From contig JAJONO010000066.1 of the NCBI GenBank assembly GCA_021323535.1, positions 1 to 38,166 of the forward strand: a stretch of 38,166 nt of DNA. Direction: 5' to 3'. Numbering within the stretch: position 1 is the first letter of the stretch; every line of letters starts with the position of its first letter. This stretch comes from Bacteroidota bacterium (GTDB lineage: Bacteria; Bacteroidota; Bacteroidia; B-17B0; Aurantibacillaceae). The notes under the pieces were generated by a model, which saw only the letters and a list, made by a program, of their open reading frames with translations, had not been told where the DNA came from and made no database searches. Of this stretch, positions 16,063-24,264 are shown in pieces. A program made the translations under genes and the position numbers.

Positions 16063-19000
16063 TTACTTTATGAGTGATACATGTCCGGTCAGGTCATGGT
16101 TTTTATTATAAACATCTTTTATGTACGCTTTCCAAACATAAACGTCTTGTTTGATTGCCTCATCGCTTCCTCTTGTTGTACCGTCCCAGGCCTGGTTAAT
16201 ATCATTTGTTTCAAAGAGGATATGTCCCCAACGATCGAATATTTTAAGATTAAAATCTTTGATGTTATATCCTTTTGCAAAGAAACCATCGTTAACACCG
16301 TCGCCGTTTGGTGTGAATGTGTTTGGAATATAAACCACCCACGACGGTTTTATGTTTAATTCTTTATAAGTAGTATCGCCGCAGCCATGTTCGTTCATTA
16401 CCACCTGGAAGATCATTGGTTTTGCTTTGTCGGCATTTTTTAAAGCGTGACTGAAATTAGGGCCACTATAATTAGAACCATCGTTGATATAGTAATTCGT
16501 TACAACAGCATCGCTGGCTTCTGATTTCACAGAAATATTTGGTTCCATTTCATCAATCTCTTCAGGTTCAACTTTAAATCCTGCCACCGGAATAGGATAT
16601 ACCTGCACAAATGAAGGCTGATTCATGGTTGAAATACATCCGCTGTCGCTCACCAGTTTTAATGTTACATTGTAGTTTCCTGTTCCGTAACAGTGTTTAG
16701 GGTTTTGCGAATAATCAGGCATGCTTCCGTCACCAAAGAGCCATTGCGTGGTAACAATATTTCCTGTTGCAATTGTTGAAGAGTTAGTGAACGAAACACA
16801 TAATTGCGGACAACCGATCCTGTTTTTCCCTGCGAAGAGTGGAACAGGTTTCGGATTTACATAAACTGATTTCGATTTTACATCGGTACATCCATGGATG
16901 GTTTGTACTTCGAGTTTCACTAAATAAGTTCCGTTAGCAGAGTAGGTAGCGGTTGGGCTTGCAAAAAGATTATCGATCACATTATCTCCGTTAAAATCCC
17001 ATTGGTTGCTTGATATTACTCCGCCGGGCGATGTAGAAAGATTGGTGAACGTTGTTACATCGCCAAGACAAGTTGATTTGGTAACAAAGTTGGCAATAGG
17101 ATTAGCGTAAACTATCACCGGGTTTACTTTTTGCGAACTGCATTGAAAATTGGTAATGGCTTGCAATCTGCAATTATAATTTCCGTATCCCGGATAAACA
17201 ATAGTAGGGTTCACATTGGTACTATCGTCCCAGATACCATCATCCTGGAAATCCCAGCGCCATTTACTGATAATTCCTCCTGTAATAATAGTAGTGTTGT
17301 TGAATTGCGTAGTCTGGTTCTGACAAGCGTTGTTCGACATAAAGTTTACAGTAGGAACACTGTGAACAGCTGTAGTAGCAGAGAAAACAGATACGCAGTT
17401 GTTGTTGGATGTTACTGTTAAAGTGATACTATAAGTGCCGGGGTTGAAGTAAGTATGTTGCGGACTATGCTGATACGAGTAACTTACATCGCCAAAGTTC
17501 CAGGCGTTGGAAATAATAGCGTTTCCGGGAGCGATAGAACTCTGGTTAGTAAAAATATTAGCGTTGCCATAACACACATTCTGCGTTGCGAAGGTTGCTG
17601 TTGGCATGGCATATACGGCTACGGTGTTTGTTCCAACATTTACGCAGCCAAAATTACTTGTGGCTAAAAGTGTAATGCTGTATGTTCCCGGAGCGTTGTA
17701 CAAATATTGTGCATTAGAAGTTGTAGCGTCTGGGGTTCCGTTGTTATCAAGATCCCACGAATACGTTGCAATATTTCCTGACGTAATAGTACTGTTGTTA
17801 AAGAAAGATGTTCCTGTTCCCTGGCAAACATTACTTCCATTGAAGTTAATGACAGGAAGAGGATAAATGACTACAGGATTAGTAATGTTGGCTATACAGC
17901 CCATGTTACTCATTGCTGAAAGGTTCACACCGAAGTTTCCATCGTTAGTATAATTCTGAGTTGGATTTACAACCTGCGAAGTGTTACCGTTACCAAAGTT
18001 CCAGGTATAACTTAAAATAGATCCGCTTGCAATATTAGACGTATTGGTAAAATTCACAGCTGCATTTTTACAGGTAGAAGGCGCGTTAAAACTCACCACT
18101 GGATTTGGGTGAATGATTATTGTGTTACTGGTAACGTTGGTACATCCATTATTCGATGATACACTTAAAGTTGTATTGTAAGTTCCGGCTACAGTGTAAG
18201 TGTAGGTTGGATTCTGTTGATTTGATGTTCCTGTTCCAAAATTCCAGCTGTAACTTGATACAGCGCCACTGCTTACAGTTGATCCGTTAAGAAAAGTTCT
18301 TTGTAAAGAACAAGGACCTGCCGCTGTTGATGTAAATGCTGCAACAGGATCGGGATAATGTGATAAAGTATAAGTAAATACAGGACCTGTGCAACCTGTT
18401 ACTAAAGTAGTAGAACAGGTGTAAATTCCTGCAGCGGTTGCATTAAGGCATTGTCCGGCCTGGTTAACGATTCCGGGACCGTTCCATGCGTAAGTGCCAA
18501 GTCCGGTTGGCGCGCAGAAATTTTTTACTGCACCAATACAAATAGTATCTGCGGTGCCACTAACGAAAGCCTGGCAGCTGCCATCAATGTATGCGTAACC
18601 GTAATGTCCGCCTAAAGCGCAATCATAAGTGGTGAAACGAATAGTAATGTTTTGTCCTATGTAATTGGTTAAATCTACAAGAACGTTGGTCCACGGTTTA
18701 TAAACCACACCGGCTTGAGTTGTTGAGTTAAAGAAGCCCGGAATATTTCCGCCCGCTGAAACATTGTAGTAAGTACAAGGAACCTGTGTGCCGGTACTGT
18801 CTAACATTTCGATAGCGAAAGCAGGTTGTTCGGCAGTATTGTGTCCCGGATCCTGGAACACCACAGCGTAACGGTAAGTAAAGTTGGCGTTGTTGGCGCT
18901 AACCATAAAAGTTTGTTCAATTCGATCGGCTTCTCCGCCGGTTTGGTTATCGCCTAAGCGAAGAGAAAAATTTCCTCCCGGAGCAACGAGTGGAAATCCT

Positions 19001-19428
19001 CCCGCAGGATCATTACCGTTCCCGGTAACCACCATTTGCTGGCCACCAGTCATAGGGCAACAGCCAAGAGGATTAAAGACAGGATGATAACCGCAGGTAG
19101 GGCTCCATCCTAAATAGTTTCCGTTTTCGAAGTCAATGTTTACACATGGTCCCGCGAAAAGGCTTTGAGCATTCGGTAGTGGTTTAAGGTTAGAGGCGGT
19201 GGGGGTGCTTTGGTTATTAGGTGAGTTCTCATGAATTTTCTGATGAGCAGAAATGAACTCTTTTTTTTCTGAGGGATTTAAGTGCAGTTTGTCGGCGTAG
19301 GCCGACCAGAACGAAAGATTAAAAGGCGTCTTGTTGTCCTGGGTTATATTGGCTTGTTGGTTCTGGCCGTAAGTTATTACCCGAATAACTATGACCAGCA
19401 ATGTGGTTAGGTAAAATTTCGTTTTCAT
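16063..19428 (-). CDS. Large T9SS-secreted PKD-repeat protein with type B sorting domain
   Basis: A 1121-residue secreted or surface protein. A signal peptide (~1-21, ending TYGQ) is followed by a Ser/Asn-rich pro-region. About residues 95-285 form a MAM-like or jelly-roll domain (NIDFENGNYLGWSP, YGYAYIDGSC) with several Cys. Seven PKD-type repeats follow, each marked by a W.F/WD..G..T core: WNFGTG, WNFGNG, WDLDNNG, WNFGDV, WRWDFQDD, WDFNGDN and WLFGDG. Near ~1030-1121 is a gliding-type (type B) T9SS domain: IPNTFTPNGDGVNDGF, IFDRWGHILFET, DVYVWKAYIKD. Such proteins are adhesins or cell-surface filaments in gliding or biofilm-forming Bacteroidota. No enzyme domain is seen. It stands alone between long spacers. 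Confidence 0.88.
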   Translation of the reverse strand: MKTKFYLTTLLVIVIRVITYGQNQQANITQDNKTPFNLSFWSAYADKLHLNPSEKKEFISAHQKIHENSPNNQSTPTASNLKPLPNAQSLFAGPCVNIDFENGNYLGWSPTCGYHPVFNPLGCCPMTGGQQMVVTGNGNDPAGGFPLVAPGGNFSLRLGDNQTGGEADRIEQTFMVSANNANFTYRYAVVFQDPGHNTAEQPAFAIEMLDSTGTQVPCTYYNVSAGGNIPGFFNSTTQAGVVYKPWTNVLVDLTNYIGQNITIRFTTYDCALGGHYGYAYIDGSCQAFVSGTADTICIGAVKNFCAPTGLGTYAWNGPGIVNQAGQCLNATAAGIYTCSTTLVTGCTGPVFTYTLSHYPDPVAAFTSTAAGPCSLQRTFLNGSTVSSGAVSSYSWNFGTGTSNQQNPTYTYTVAGTYNTTLSVSSNNGCTNVTSNTIIIHPNPVVSFNAPSTCKNAAVNFTNTSNIASGSILSYTWNFGNGNTSQVVNPTQNYTNDGNFGVNLSAMSNMGCIANITNPVVIYPLPVINFNGSNVCQGTGTSFFNNSTITSGNIATYSWDLDNNGTPDATTSNAQYLYNAPGTYSITLLATSNFGCVNVGTNTVAVYAMPTATFATQNVCYGNANIFTNQSSIAPGNAIISNAWNFGDVSYSYQHSPQHTYFNPGTYSITLTVTSNNNCVSVFSATTAVHSVPTVNFMSNNACQNQTTQFNNTTIITGGIISKWRWDFQDDGIWDDSTNVNPTIVYPGYGNYNCRLQAITNFQCSSQKVNPVIVYANPIANFVTKSTCLGDVTTFTNLSTSPGGVISSNQWDFNGDNVIDNLFASPTATYSANGTYLVKLEVQTIHGCTDVKSKSVYVNPKPVPLFAGKNRIGCPQLCVSFTNSSTIATGNIVTTQWLFGDGSMPDYSQNPKHCYGTGNYNVTLKLVSDSGCISTMNQPSFVQVYPIPVAGFKVEPEEIDEMEPNISVKSEASDAVVTNYYINDGSNYSGPNFSHALKNADKAKPMIFQVVMNEHGCGDTTYKELNIKPSWVVYIPNTFTPNGDGVNDGFFAKGYNIKDFNLKIFDRWGHILFETNDINQAWDGTTRGSDEAIKQDVYVWKAYIKDVYNKNHDLTGHVSLIK

Positions 19429-19518
19429 GGTAATGGAGTTTTGGGATTGTTTTCATTTTGTTTAGCATTTTGATTGTTTTTAAAATCATTTTCCTTGTTT
19501 TATAAGCCTCTGTGGATC

Positions 19519-19571
19519 TTACGCCACACAAGGGTTTTAAATAGAACGGGTTTGATATTATTTTACGCCAC
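19519..19571. promoter_or_regulatory. Two direct copies of TTACGCCAC upstream of the PKD gene
   Basis: TTACGCCAC occurs at 19519-19527 and again at 19563-19571, 44 bases apart (about four helical turns). The pair lies 90-145 bases upstream of the PKD-protein start. It could be an activator or repressor site pair, or chance. Confidence 0.3.
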
Positions 19572-19681
19572 GAATTTTAAAAGGTTATGAAAGGTTACGT
19601 TGTTTAGATGAATTTGGGTTAAACTGTAGATTAAAATGGGTTAAATAATAGTCGAACCTCAAAAAAACGCCTACCTTAGTG

Positions 19682-20170
19682 ATGATGAAAACGACCTTAT
19701 TAACTTTTTTTGTAATACTGTTCACAATTATTACTTCGTGTGAAAAGAAGATGACAGGAACCGTAAAAACCACCAGCACCGGGGCATCCCTGCACACCAA
19801 TATCTTTGATGCGAAGGTCGACGGGTTTACGTGGCAGAGTGATAAAGAAGGTTTTTCAACAAGTAAAAGTTCATTGTTCTATTTTGAAGGAAAAACTTCG
19901 AATAGCAATCCATATTCATCTGTTTCTTTTAATATGGTTCCTACAACAACAATTGGCGTAAACGTTTTAGGTACTTCTACCTGTGTTGCGAGATACCGCG
20001 ATACTTTAGGTTATTATTTTACAGCCAAAACAGGTACGTTCAATATTATTGCAATAGATACTTTTAAATATGGATATAAAGCATTGAAAGGAAGTTTCAG
20101 TTTTATGACTGATACCATCTCCGGAAAATTTCATAGTGTGACGAATGGGGTGGTGGACTTTAAATTATAG
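19682..20170 (+). CDS. Lipoprotein of unknown function (DUF6252-like)
   Basis: A 162-residue predicted lipoprotein. The signal peptide ends in the lipobox TSCEK at about residue 21. The mature part has a Thr/Ser-rich linker, then FDAKVDGFTWQSDKEGFSTS and several beta strands (SVSFNMVPTTTIG, GTFNIIAIDTFKYG, SGKFHSVTNGVVDF). This pattern resembles small Bacteroidota lipoproteins of the DUF6252 kind, whose function is unknown. Three start codons lie in a row (GTG 19679, ATG 19682, ATG 19685); I choose the first ATG. A weak promoter-like TACCTTAG overlaps the GTG. No operon partner; the next gene is convergent. Confidence 0.7.
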   Translation: MMKTTLLTFFVILFTIITSCEKKMTGTVKTTSTGASLHTNIFDAKVDGFTWQSDKEGFSTSKSSLFYFEGKTSNSNPYSSVSFNMVPTTTIGVNVLGTSTCVARYRDTLGYYFTAKTGTFNIIAIDTFKYGYKALKGSFSFMTDTISGKFHSVTNGVVDFKL

Positions 20171-20286
20171 TTGAATGTTGAAAGTTGAAACAAGAAACAT
20201 GAAAACTCCTACTTCACAGGAGAATACTATAAGTAAGAATATATTTGTGTAGTTTTTCGATCTTACAGTTGAAGATACGGAAAAAA

Positions 20287-20647
20287 TCAGGAGTCAGGAT
20301 CGCTGGCCTTATTTCCATCTTTAATTGTGCTTACCAGTTTCTGCAGATCCTCCAGAGGAATACCCTTAAGCACATCTTTCAGATTATAATCCACATTTGG
20401 CTTATAAAGCTTGGCCAGTGAGTGTTTATCACTATAAGTTTCTTTCTTACCCAGCGTCGAAAATAAAAGATCATTAGGTGTACAATTGAGAAGCATGCAA
20501 AGCTTTTCGAGATGCTTATAGCTAATGCTTCCTGTACGGTTGTTAAGCAAATTATGAGCTGTGTACGTTGGAAATCCCCAATTTGTAAGAAAGGAGAACG
20601 GCCTTTCCACGGGCCTTGAAAACAGGTTTTAAGTTAAGAGTGAGCAT
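20287..20647 (-). pseudogene. XRE/Cro-C1-type regulator broken by a frameshift near its N-terminus
   Basis: From ATG at 20647 the sequence reads MLTLNLKPVFKARG, the typical N-terminus of Bacteroidota helix-turn-helix regulators, but the frame is then lost. The rest continues in another frame from about 20610: ERPFSFLTNWGFPTYTAHNL, then LEKLCMLLNCTPNDLLF. The expected join is ARG-[I/x]-ERPFSFL. Restoring five bases between the two frames gives 122 codons without interruption. This is either a real 5-bp deletion or a sequencing error. A GTG at 20610 could restart translation but would lose the first helix. The C-terminal 50 residues (KLYKPNVDYNLKDVL) are outside the HTH. Confidence 0.7.
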
Positions 20648-20757
20648 AAAAAAGTTCTGATTTTTAAAATTAATTCTCCGAAAAATAAAACTACACTTTA
20701 AAAAATGGAGAAAGGTTTGTCAAAAAGGGGCATGCATTCTAAAAAAGGGAGCAGGAT

Positions 20758-20773
20758 TGTGTACCATGACACA
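20758..20773. promoter_or_regulatory. 16-bp inverted repeat, candidate operator
   Basis: TGTGT-ACCATG-ACACA is an inverted repeat with 5-base arms in the 235-base gap between the divergent XRE-type remnant and the DUF1801 gene. The position suits a regulator site, but the arms are short and the assignment is speculative. No other gene is visible in the gap. Confidence 0.3.
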
Positions 20774-20882
20774 CGTATTGCTAACAATAAATGCATTGGA
20801 AACCTTTGGTGGTTTATTTTAACTAATTGACTATTCGTTAAATAATGGATAGATTTACTTTGCTAAGTATTATAAATTTTAT

Positions 20883-21314
20883 ATGACCGTAAAAGCACAA
20901 ATCAAGGAATATATTGCCAGCCAATCCGAACCAAAACGTAATGACATGGAGGAGTTGCATCGCATCATTCAGCAGGTAATGCCTGCCTGTAAATTATGGT
21001 TCCTGGATGGTAAAAACAGTGAAAATAAAGTTGTTTCTAATCCTAATATAGGGTATGGATCTTACACTATTAAATATGCCGATAGAAGAACCAGGGAATT
21101 TTATCAGATTGGACTGAGCGCAAACACAAGCGGAATCTCTGTCTACATACTTGGTCTTGAAGATAAAAAATACCTGGCCAATACATATGGAAAAAAACTT
21201 GGGAAGGTAAGTGTGAGTGGATATTGCATTAAGTTTAAAACGCTGAAAGATATAAACATTAATGTACTTGAAGAGGCCATACAATATGGAGTTGAGGCCA
21301 CGAATGAAAACTGA
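20883..21314 (+). CDS. DUF1801 domain protein
   Basis: A 143-residue soluble protein of the DUF1801 (YdhG-like) kind. It has an N-terminal helix with EPKRNDMEELHRIIQQVMP (about 16-34), a core with GYGSYTIKYADRRTREFYQI (about 57-76), SVYILGLEDKKYL, and a C-terminal CIKFKTLKDININVLEEAI, which resembles the family's 'I.f..l.dl....l..li' ending. Function is unknown in general. Start ATG at 20883. A loose promoter (TTTACTTTG) lies about 25 bases upstream. Convergent with the next gene, with a 35-base gap and a weak AAGTTC/GAACTT hairpin. Confidence 0.8.
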   Translation: MTVKAQIKEYIASQSEPKRNDMEELHRIIQQVMPACKLWFLDGKNSENKVVSNPNIGYGSYTIKYADRRTREFYQIGLSANTSGISVYILGLEDKKYLANTYGKKLGKVSVSGYCIKFKTLKDININVLEEAIQYGVEATNEN

Positions 21315-21349
21315 GCCAATGAAATAATTGAAATTAAGTTCGACTAATT

Positions 21350-21742
21350 TTATTGAACTTTCTTAAAGCAAAGGCGCGAAAAACTTTTTCTGTCCGGAGG
21401 ATAGATTCTATCGATTTTATATTTCCATTTGGTATGAAACATAAATTTATAGTCGTAGACCGAATCAAAATTCGGGTCATAAGGCTCGTATAAATAAAGA
21501 AGTGAGTTCTGGATTTTCCACCGGCCCGACATGATACCCACCTCCTCAGTGCTGTCATATTTCTTTTGAGTCCAGTCTTCAAATACGAAAGTACTGTCGG
21601 ATCTGATCCTTAACTTCCACCATTCGCCACCACGATCATCGAATCCATCATATAGTCCGGGCTGAAGAGGTTGTTTGCTTTTACAGGCTACGCCCGGCAA
21701 AAAAAGAAAAATGATACATACATATATTTTAGAGTGAATCAT
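21350..21742 (-). CDS. Small lipoprotein, last gene of an unknown four-gene operon
   Basis: A 130-residue predicted lipoprotein. I place the start at ATG 21742 (MIHSKIYVCIIFLFLPGVAC) rather than at 21793, because this gives a clean signal peptide with lipobox GVAC and lies 7 bases after the stop of the upstream gene. The mature part looks like a small beta-barrel: GLYDGFDDRGGEWWKLRIRS, SGRWKIQNSLLYLYEP, WKYKIDRI, ending FSRLCFKKV. The pattern (response to 'S..F.F.....G.W......L.L') is common in Bacteroidota secreted proteins of unknown role. No catalytic motif seen. Confidence 0.75.
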   Translation of the reverse strand: MIHSKIYVCIIFLFLPGVACKSKQPLQPGLYDGFDDRGGEWWKLRIRSDSTFVFEDWTQKKYDSTEEVGIMSGRWKIQNSLLYLYEPYDPNFDSVYDYKFMFHTKWKYKIDRIYPPDRKSFSRLCFKKVQ

Positions 21743-21749
21743 CTTTACA

Positions 21750-22733
21750 TTAAACAACAGGAAGGAATGGAGCCTTTCTGTCTTTGATTTCATATTTGCA
21801 GTTTAGAGTTTCAGCTATTTCCAGCGGATCGCCAACAAAATGAGTAACTACAACATGCCTGTTGTCATTCAATATAAACCAAACGTATGAATAATTGTAA
21901 CAGGTAGAACTTGGTTTTGAGCAAAAGGTGATCTGGCAACGGAAAATATCCTCCCGGTTAAATTTAATTTCTTTAGCACCTTTTATATAGGTAAGTTCAT
22001 GCTTATTGGTGTTAATAATAATTTTTGCACCTGAATTCTTTATTAAATAAGTCAGATGTAGAATAAGCGGAGGAGCCCAGATGACAGGAAAGAAGAAATG
22101 AAATATAAATGGAACATGAAGTTCTTTATTGGCCCAAAGCCATAAATAAATACCGGAGGCCAACAAAAAAAGAACAAATCTTATAGAGAGTATATCTGAA
22201 TGAACCGCTTTAAAAGTGTATTCAATTTCATTTTCATTCTTTTTTATACCTGCCTTTCCGGGTTTTGGTTTAGGTTCTACTACAAGGTCGGCCATTTCTT
22301 TCACTTCCTTTTTCACTTTCACCACTGGTTCATGCTCAATATCTTCTTCTTTTGGAATTTCTTCCAGTTTGAGATGATTCTCAAGTTCTCCGTCAAACAG
22401 CAATTCAATGATTTCCTCGGGAGTTAAATCATCTTTCTCAAAGTCGTTCGAGACAAGGAAAACAGAACACTTATTTGCCGCTACATTTCTATAACCCATT
22501 TCAAACCTCTCAGCACTAATGCCCATAATTACAAGTTCTATTCCGTTATCGGAGGTAAAAACCATATGTGGTGCCGAGGCATTATCTGTGCTTCTATTGT
22601 AATTGTCAATTTCTTTGTCCCACGGAAATAACTGAAATTCTTCAACGGCTCTTTCCTTATCAACTTCACCTTTTTGGATGAATTGGTCAGAGAAATGTTG
22701 TGAGTATTGTATTTTTAATGTAAAGACAGGCAT
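21750..22733 (-). CDS. Membrane protein with C-terminal PH-like region, unknown function
   Basis: A 327-residue protein. Residues 1-120 are soluble and alpha/beta (MPVFTLKIQYSQHFSDQFIQ). About 121-175 is a charged Glu/Lys/Pro linker. Two membrane segments lie near 182-200 (FVLFLLASGIYLWLWA) and 208-232. The last ~90 residues (AKIIINTNKHELTYIKGAKE ... VWFILNDNRHVVVTHFVG) look like a bacterial PH-like domain facing the cytoplasm. I do not recognise a named family. Five bases separate it from the gene above and seven from the lipoprotein gene below, so the cluster is one transcript. Confidence 0.75.
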   Translation of the reverse strand: MPVFTLKIQYSQHFSDQFIQKGEVDKERAVEEFQLFPWDKEIDNYNRSTDNASAPHMVFTSDNGIELVIMGISAERFEMGYRNVAANKCSVFLVSNDFEKDDLTPEEIIELLFDGELENHLKLEEIPKEEDIEHEPVVKVKKEVKEMADLVVEPKPKPGKAGIKKNENEIEYTFKAVHSDILSIRFVLFLLASGIYLWLWANKELHVPFIFHFFFPVIWAPPLILHLTYLIKNSGAKIIINTNKHELTYIKGAKEIKFNREDIFRCQITFCSKPSSTCYNYSYVWFILNDNRHVVVTHFVGDPLEIAETLNCKYEIKDRKAPFLPVV

Positions 22734-22738
22734 AATAG

Positions 22739-23512
22739 TTATTCGTATTCGTAATAATACACTTCAGTTTCTTTCTTTCCATAGCTTTCAATTTTTTTTA
22801 TGAGTAAATTTTTGTCACTGATTATATTTTGTATCCTGAATTTTTTTCTTAAGAGACCAAATAGCCGGATATAAGTTGAACGGAATTCAATGACACTGCC
22901 ATTCACATCCTTATACTCTTTTCCTTTTACCTTGTACCTTTTGTATCCGTAATAACGCATGAAATAAAGATTAAAATGTTCGTTCTTTTTTGTTCTGATT
23001 ATTTTTTCGATCAGTTTTTTATTACTGCTATTTTCTGATAGGTTGTATTTTCTTGTTATTGTTTTGTGTTTCTTTGATGTATCACAAACCTCTATTATCT
23101 TATCAGACCCTAATTCATGAGTAAATGTAATTAGTTTTGTTGCAGGGTTTGGATACGCGTACTCCCAGGTAAAGCCAGAAGATGTTGTTTGTGCTGAATC
23201 ATTTTTTGGTCTGAAAAAATGTTTATCATGATAAACTGTGGTTCTTCCAAGCGAGTCGTGTGTTATATTAACAATGCTCGTAGTATCATAAACTATTTTG
23301 CCTAAGGAATCCTTATTAGCTCTAAGATAAACTGTCTGATAAATAAAACCTTTGTCATTAACGGATGAAATACTTTTCAGGACTTTATTACGCTCAAGAT
23401 ATACTTTAATGGCGTGAACGTTATTTGATTTAAGGATTTTATTATTGAATAATTGTGCCCGAAAGTTCAGGCAAAGAAGGAGCAATGGAAATATAAATAA
23501 AGGCCTTGGCAA
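22739..23512 (-). CDS. Secreted protein of unknown function
   Basis: A 257-residue protein with a signal peptide (MPRPLFIFPLLLLCLNFRAQ). The mature part is rich in Lys, Tyr and Asn and beta-like (SLGKIVYDTTSIVNITHDSL, EYAYPNPATKLITFTHEL), ending in KKIESYGKKETEVYYYEYE. It shows the 'DSLGR..VYHD' rhythm seen in YD-repeat-like secreted proteins, but I cannot name a family. The start is TTG at 23512, because no ATG or GTG is available between the upstream stop at 23528 and the signal peptide. Five-base gap to the membrane protein gene. Confidence 0.7.
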   Translation of the reverse strand: MPRPLFIFPLLLLCLNFRAQLFNNKILKSNNVHAIKVYLERNKVLKSISSVNDKGFIYQTVYLRANKDSLGKIVYDTTSIVNITHDSLGRTTVYHDKHFFRPKNDSAQTTSSGFTWEYAYPNPATKLITFTHELGSDKIIEVCDTSKKHKTITRKYNLSENSSNKKLIEKIIRTKKNEHFNLYFMRYYGYKRYKVKGKEYKDVNGSVIEFRSTYIRLFGLLRKKFRIQNIISDKNLLIKKIESYGKKETEVYYYEYE

Positions 23513-23527
23513 TTAGCTGAATATTTT

Positions 23528-23797
23528 TTATTCTTCGGGATTGTTTTTCCCTTTTCTCCTCTCGCGTTCTAATCGTTCCCTTGTCTTTTCATCGTAATAC
23601 AAAAAATCTTTTCGCATGCGTTCACCGGCGATAAACACATCTTTTTTAAAGAAAGAACAACAAGCTTCCACCTGTATTTCGGCGTTTTCATCGTCCATTG
23701 TTATGGTAGCTTGTTTATTATGAATAGGACAGGTCATTTTTTTAACAACCTGTTTGATCTGTTCTTCTAGTTTTTTATTCGGACGTTTAAGGTTCAC
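23528..23797 (-). CDS. Small Cys-containing cytoplasmic protein of unknown function
   Basis: An 89-residue protein. The N-terminal half is basic and helical (LKRPNKKLEEQIKQVVKKM). A short beta-hairpin unit with TCPIHNKQATITM and VEACCSFFKKDVF follows, and the C-terminus is highly charged (RERLERERRKGKNNPEE). The Cys/His set (C-x2-H ... CC) could bind a metal, but this is not certain. GTG start at 23797, preceded by TATCTTTA as a weak promoter box. It is the first gene of the four-gene run ending at 21350. Confidence 0.65.
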   Translation of the reverse strand: MNLKRPNKKLEEQIKQVVKKMTCPIHNKQATITMDDENAEIQVEACCSFFKKDVFIAGERMRKDFLYYDEKTRERLERERRKGKNNPEE

Positions 23798-23901
23798 GTT
23801 AGTTTTTTTGTAAAGATAATAAAGTAAACTATTTATTCTGCCAAATAACCGATCGGCGTACAGAATTAAAAGTGTTTGAAAAAAAGGCGGATTAGTTTTT
23901 A

Positions 23902-24264
23902 CTAAGTCTTTCTTTGTTTATAAATGAAAGAGGATTCAAATATAAAAATAACGAAGATTATAGAATAAGTTATAAAAAAAGTGAGATAAGCTTTTTCCGA
24001 AGCGGAATCTATTAAAGGGATATAAAATAAAAAAACTGAAAATATTGAAACAAGAAAAAGATAGCTTGCTTTTTTTGTGATATAAATTAAATAGATCTTA
24101 AGAAACTGTAATAATGTTAGTGCCGGCACAATCAGGAAAATAAAATAAAGCTGGTAGCCATACATGCGTTCATTAAGAAGAGAATAGAATATAAGTAACG
24201 AACATAATACAAGGATCAATTGAACAATTCCAATTCCAAGAATCCTGGAGTCTTTGTTATTCAT
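23902..24264 (-). CDS. Small integral membrane protein
   Basis: A 120-residue protein consisting of four membrane segments (about 9-29, 38-58, 66-82, 92-110) with short loops and a basic C-terminus (IYKQRKT). No family recognised. The start ATG at 24264 overlaps the end of the outer-membrane barrel gene by 8 bases, so it is probably translated with it. It may be a companion of the barrel protein or simply co-transcribed. About 100 bases separate it from the next gene. Confidence 0.7.
   Translation of the reverse strand: MNNKDSRILGIGIVQLILVLCSLLIFYSLLNERMYGYQLYFIFLIVPALTLLQFLKIYLIYITKKASYLFLVSIFSVFLFYIPLIDSASEKAYLTFFITYSIIFVIFIFESSFIYKQRKT

Noticed and set aside
17131-17866. Plus-strand open frames inside the PKD-protein gene
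   Set aside because: They are shadows of the long minus-strand gene, with no promoter, start context or recognisable domain.
16700-18400. Tandem DNA repeats in the PKD region
   Set aside because: The similarity is at protein-domain level; the DNA of the repeats is strongly diverged, so no recent tandem duplication is visible.
19319-19531. 70-residue frame upstream of the PKD gene
   Set aside because: It overlaps the signal-peptide coding region in another frame and its composition is not protein-like.
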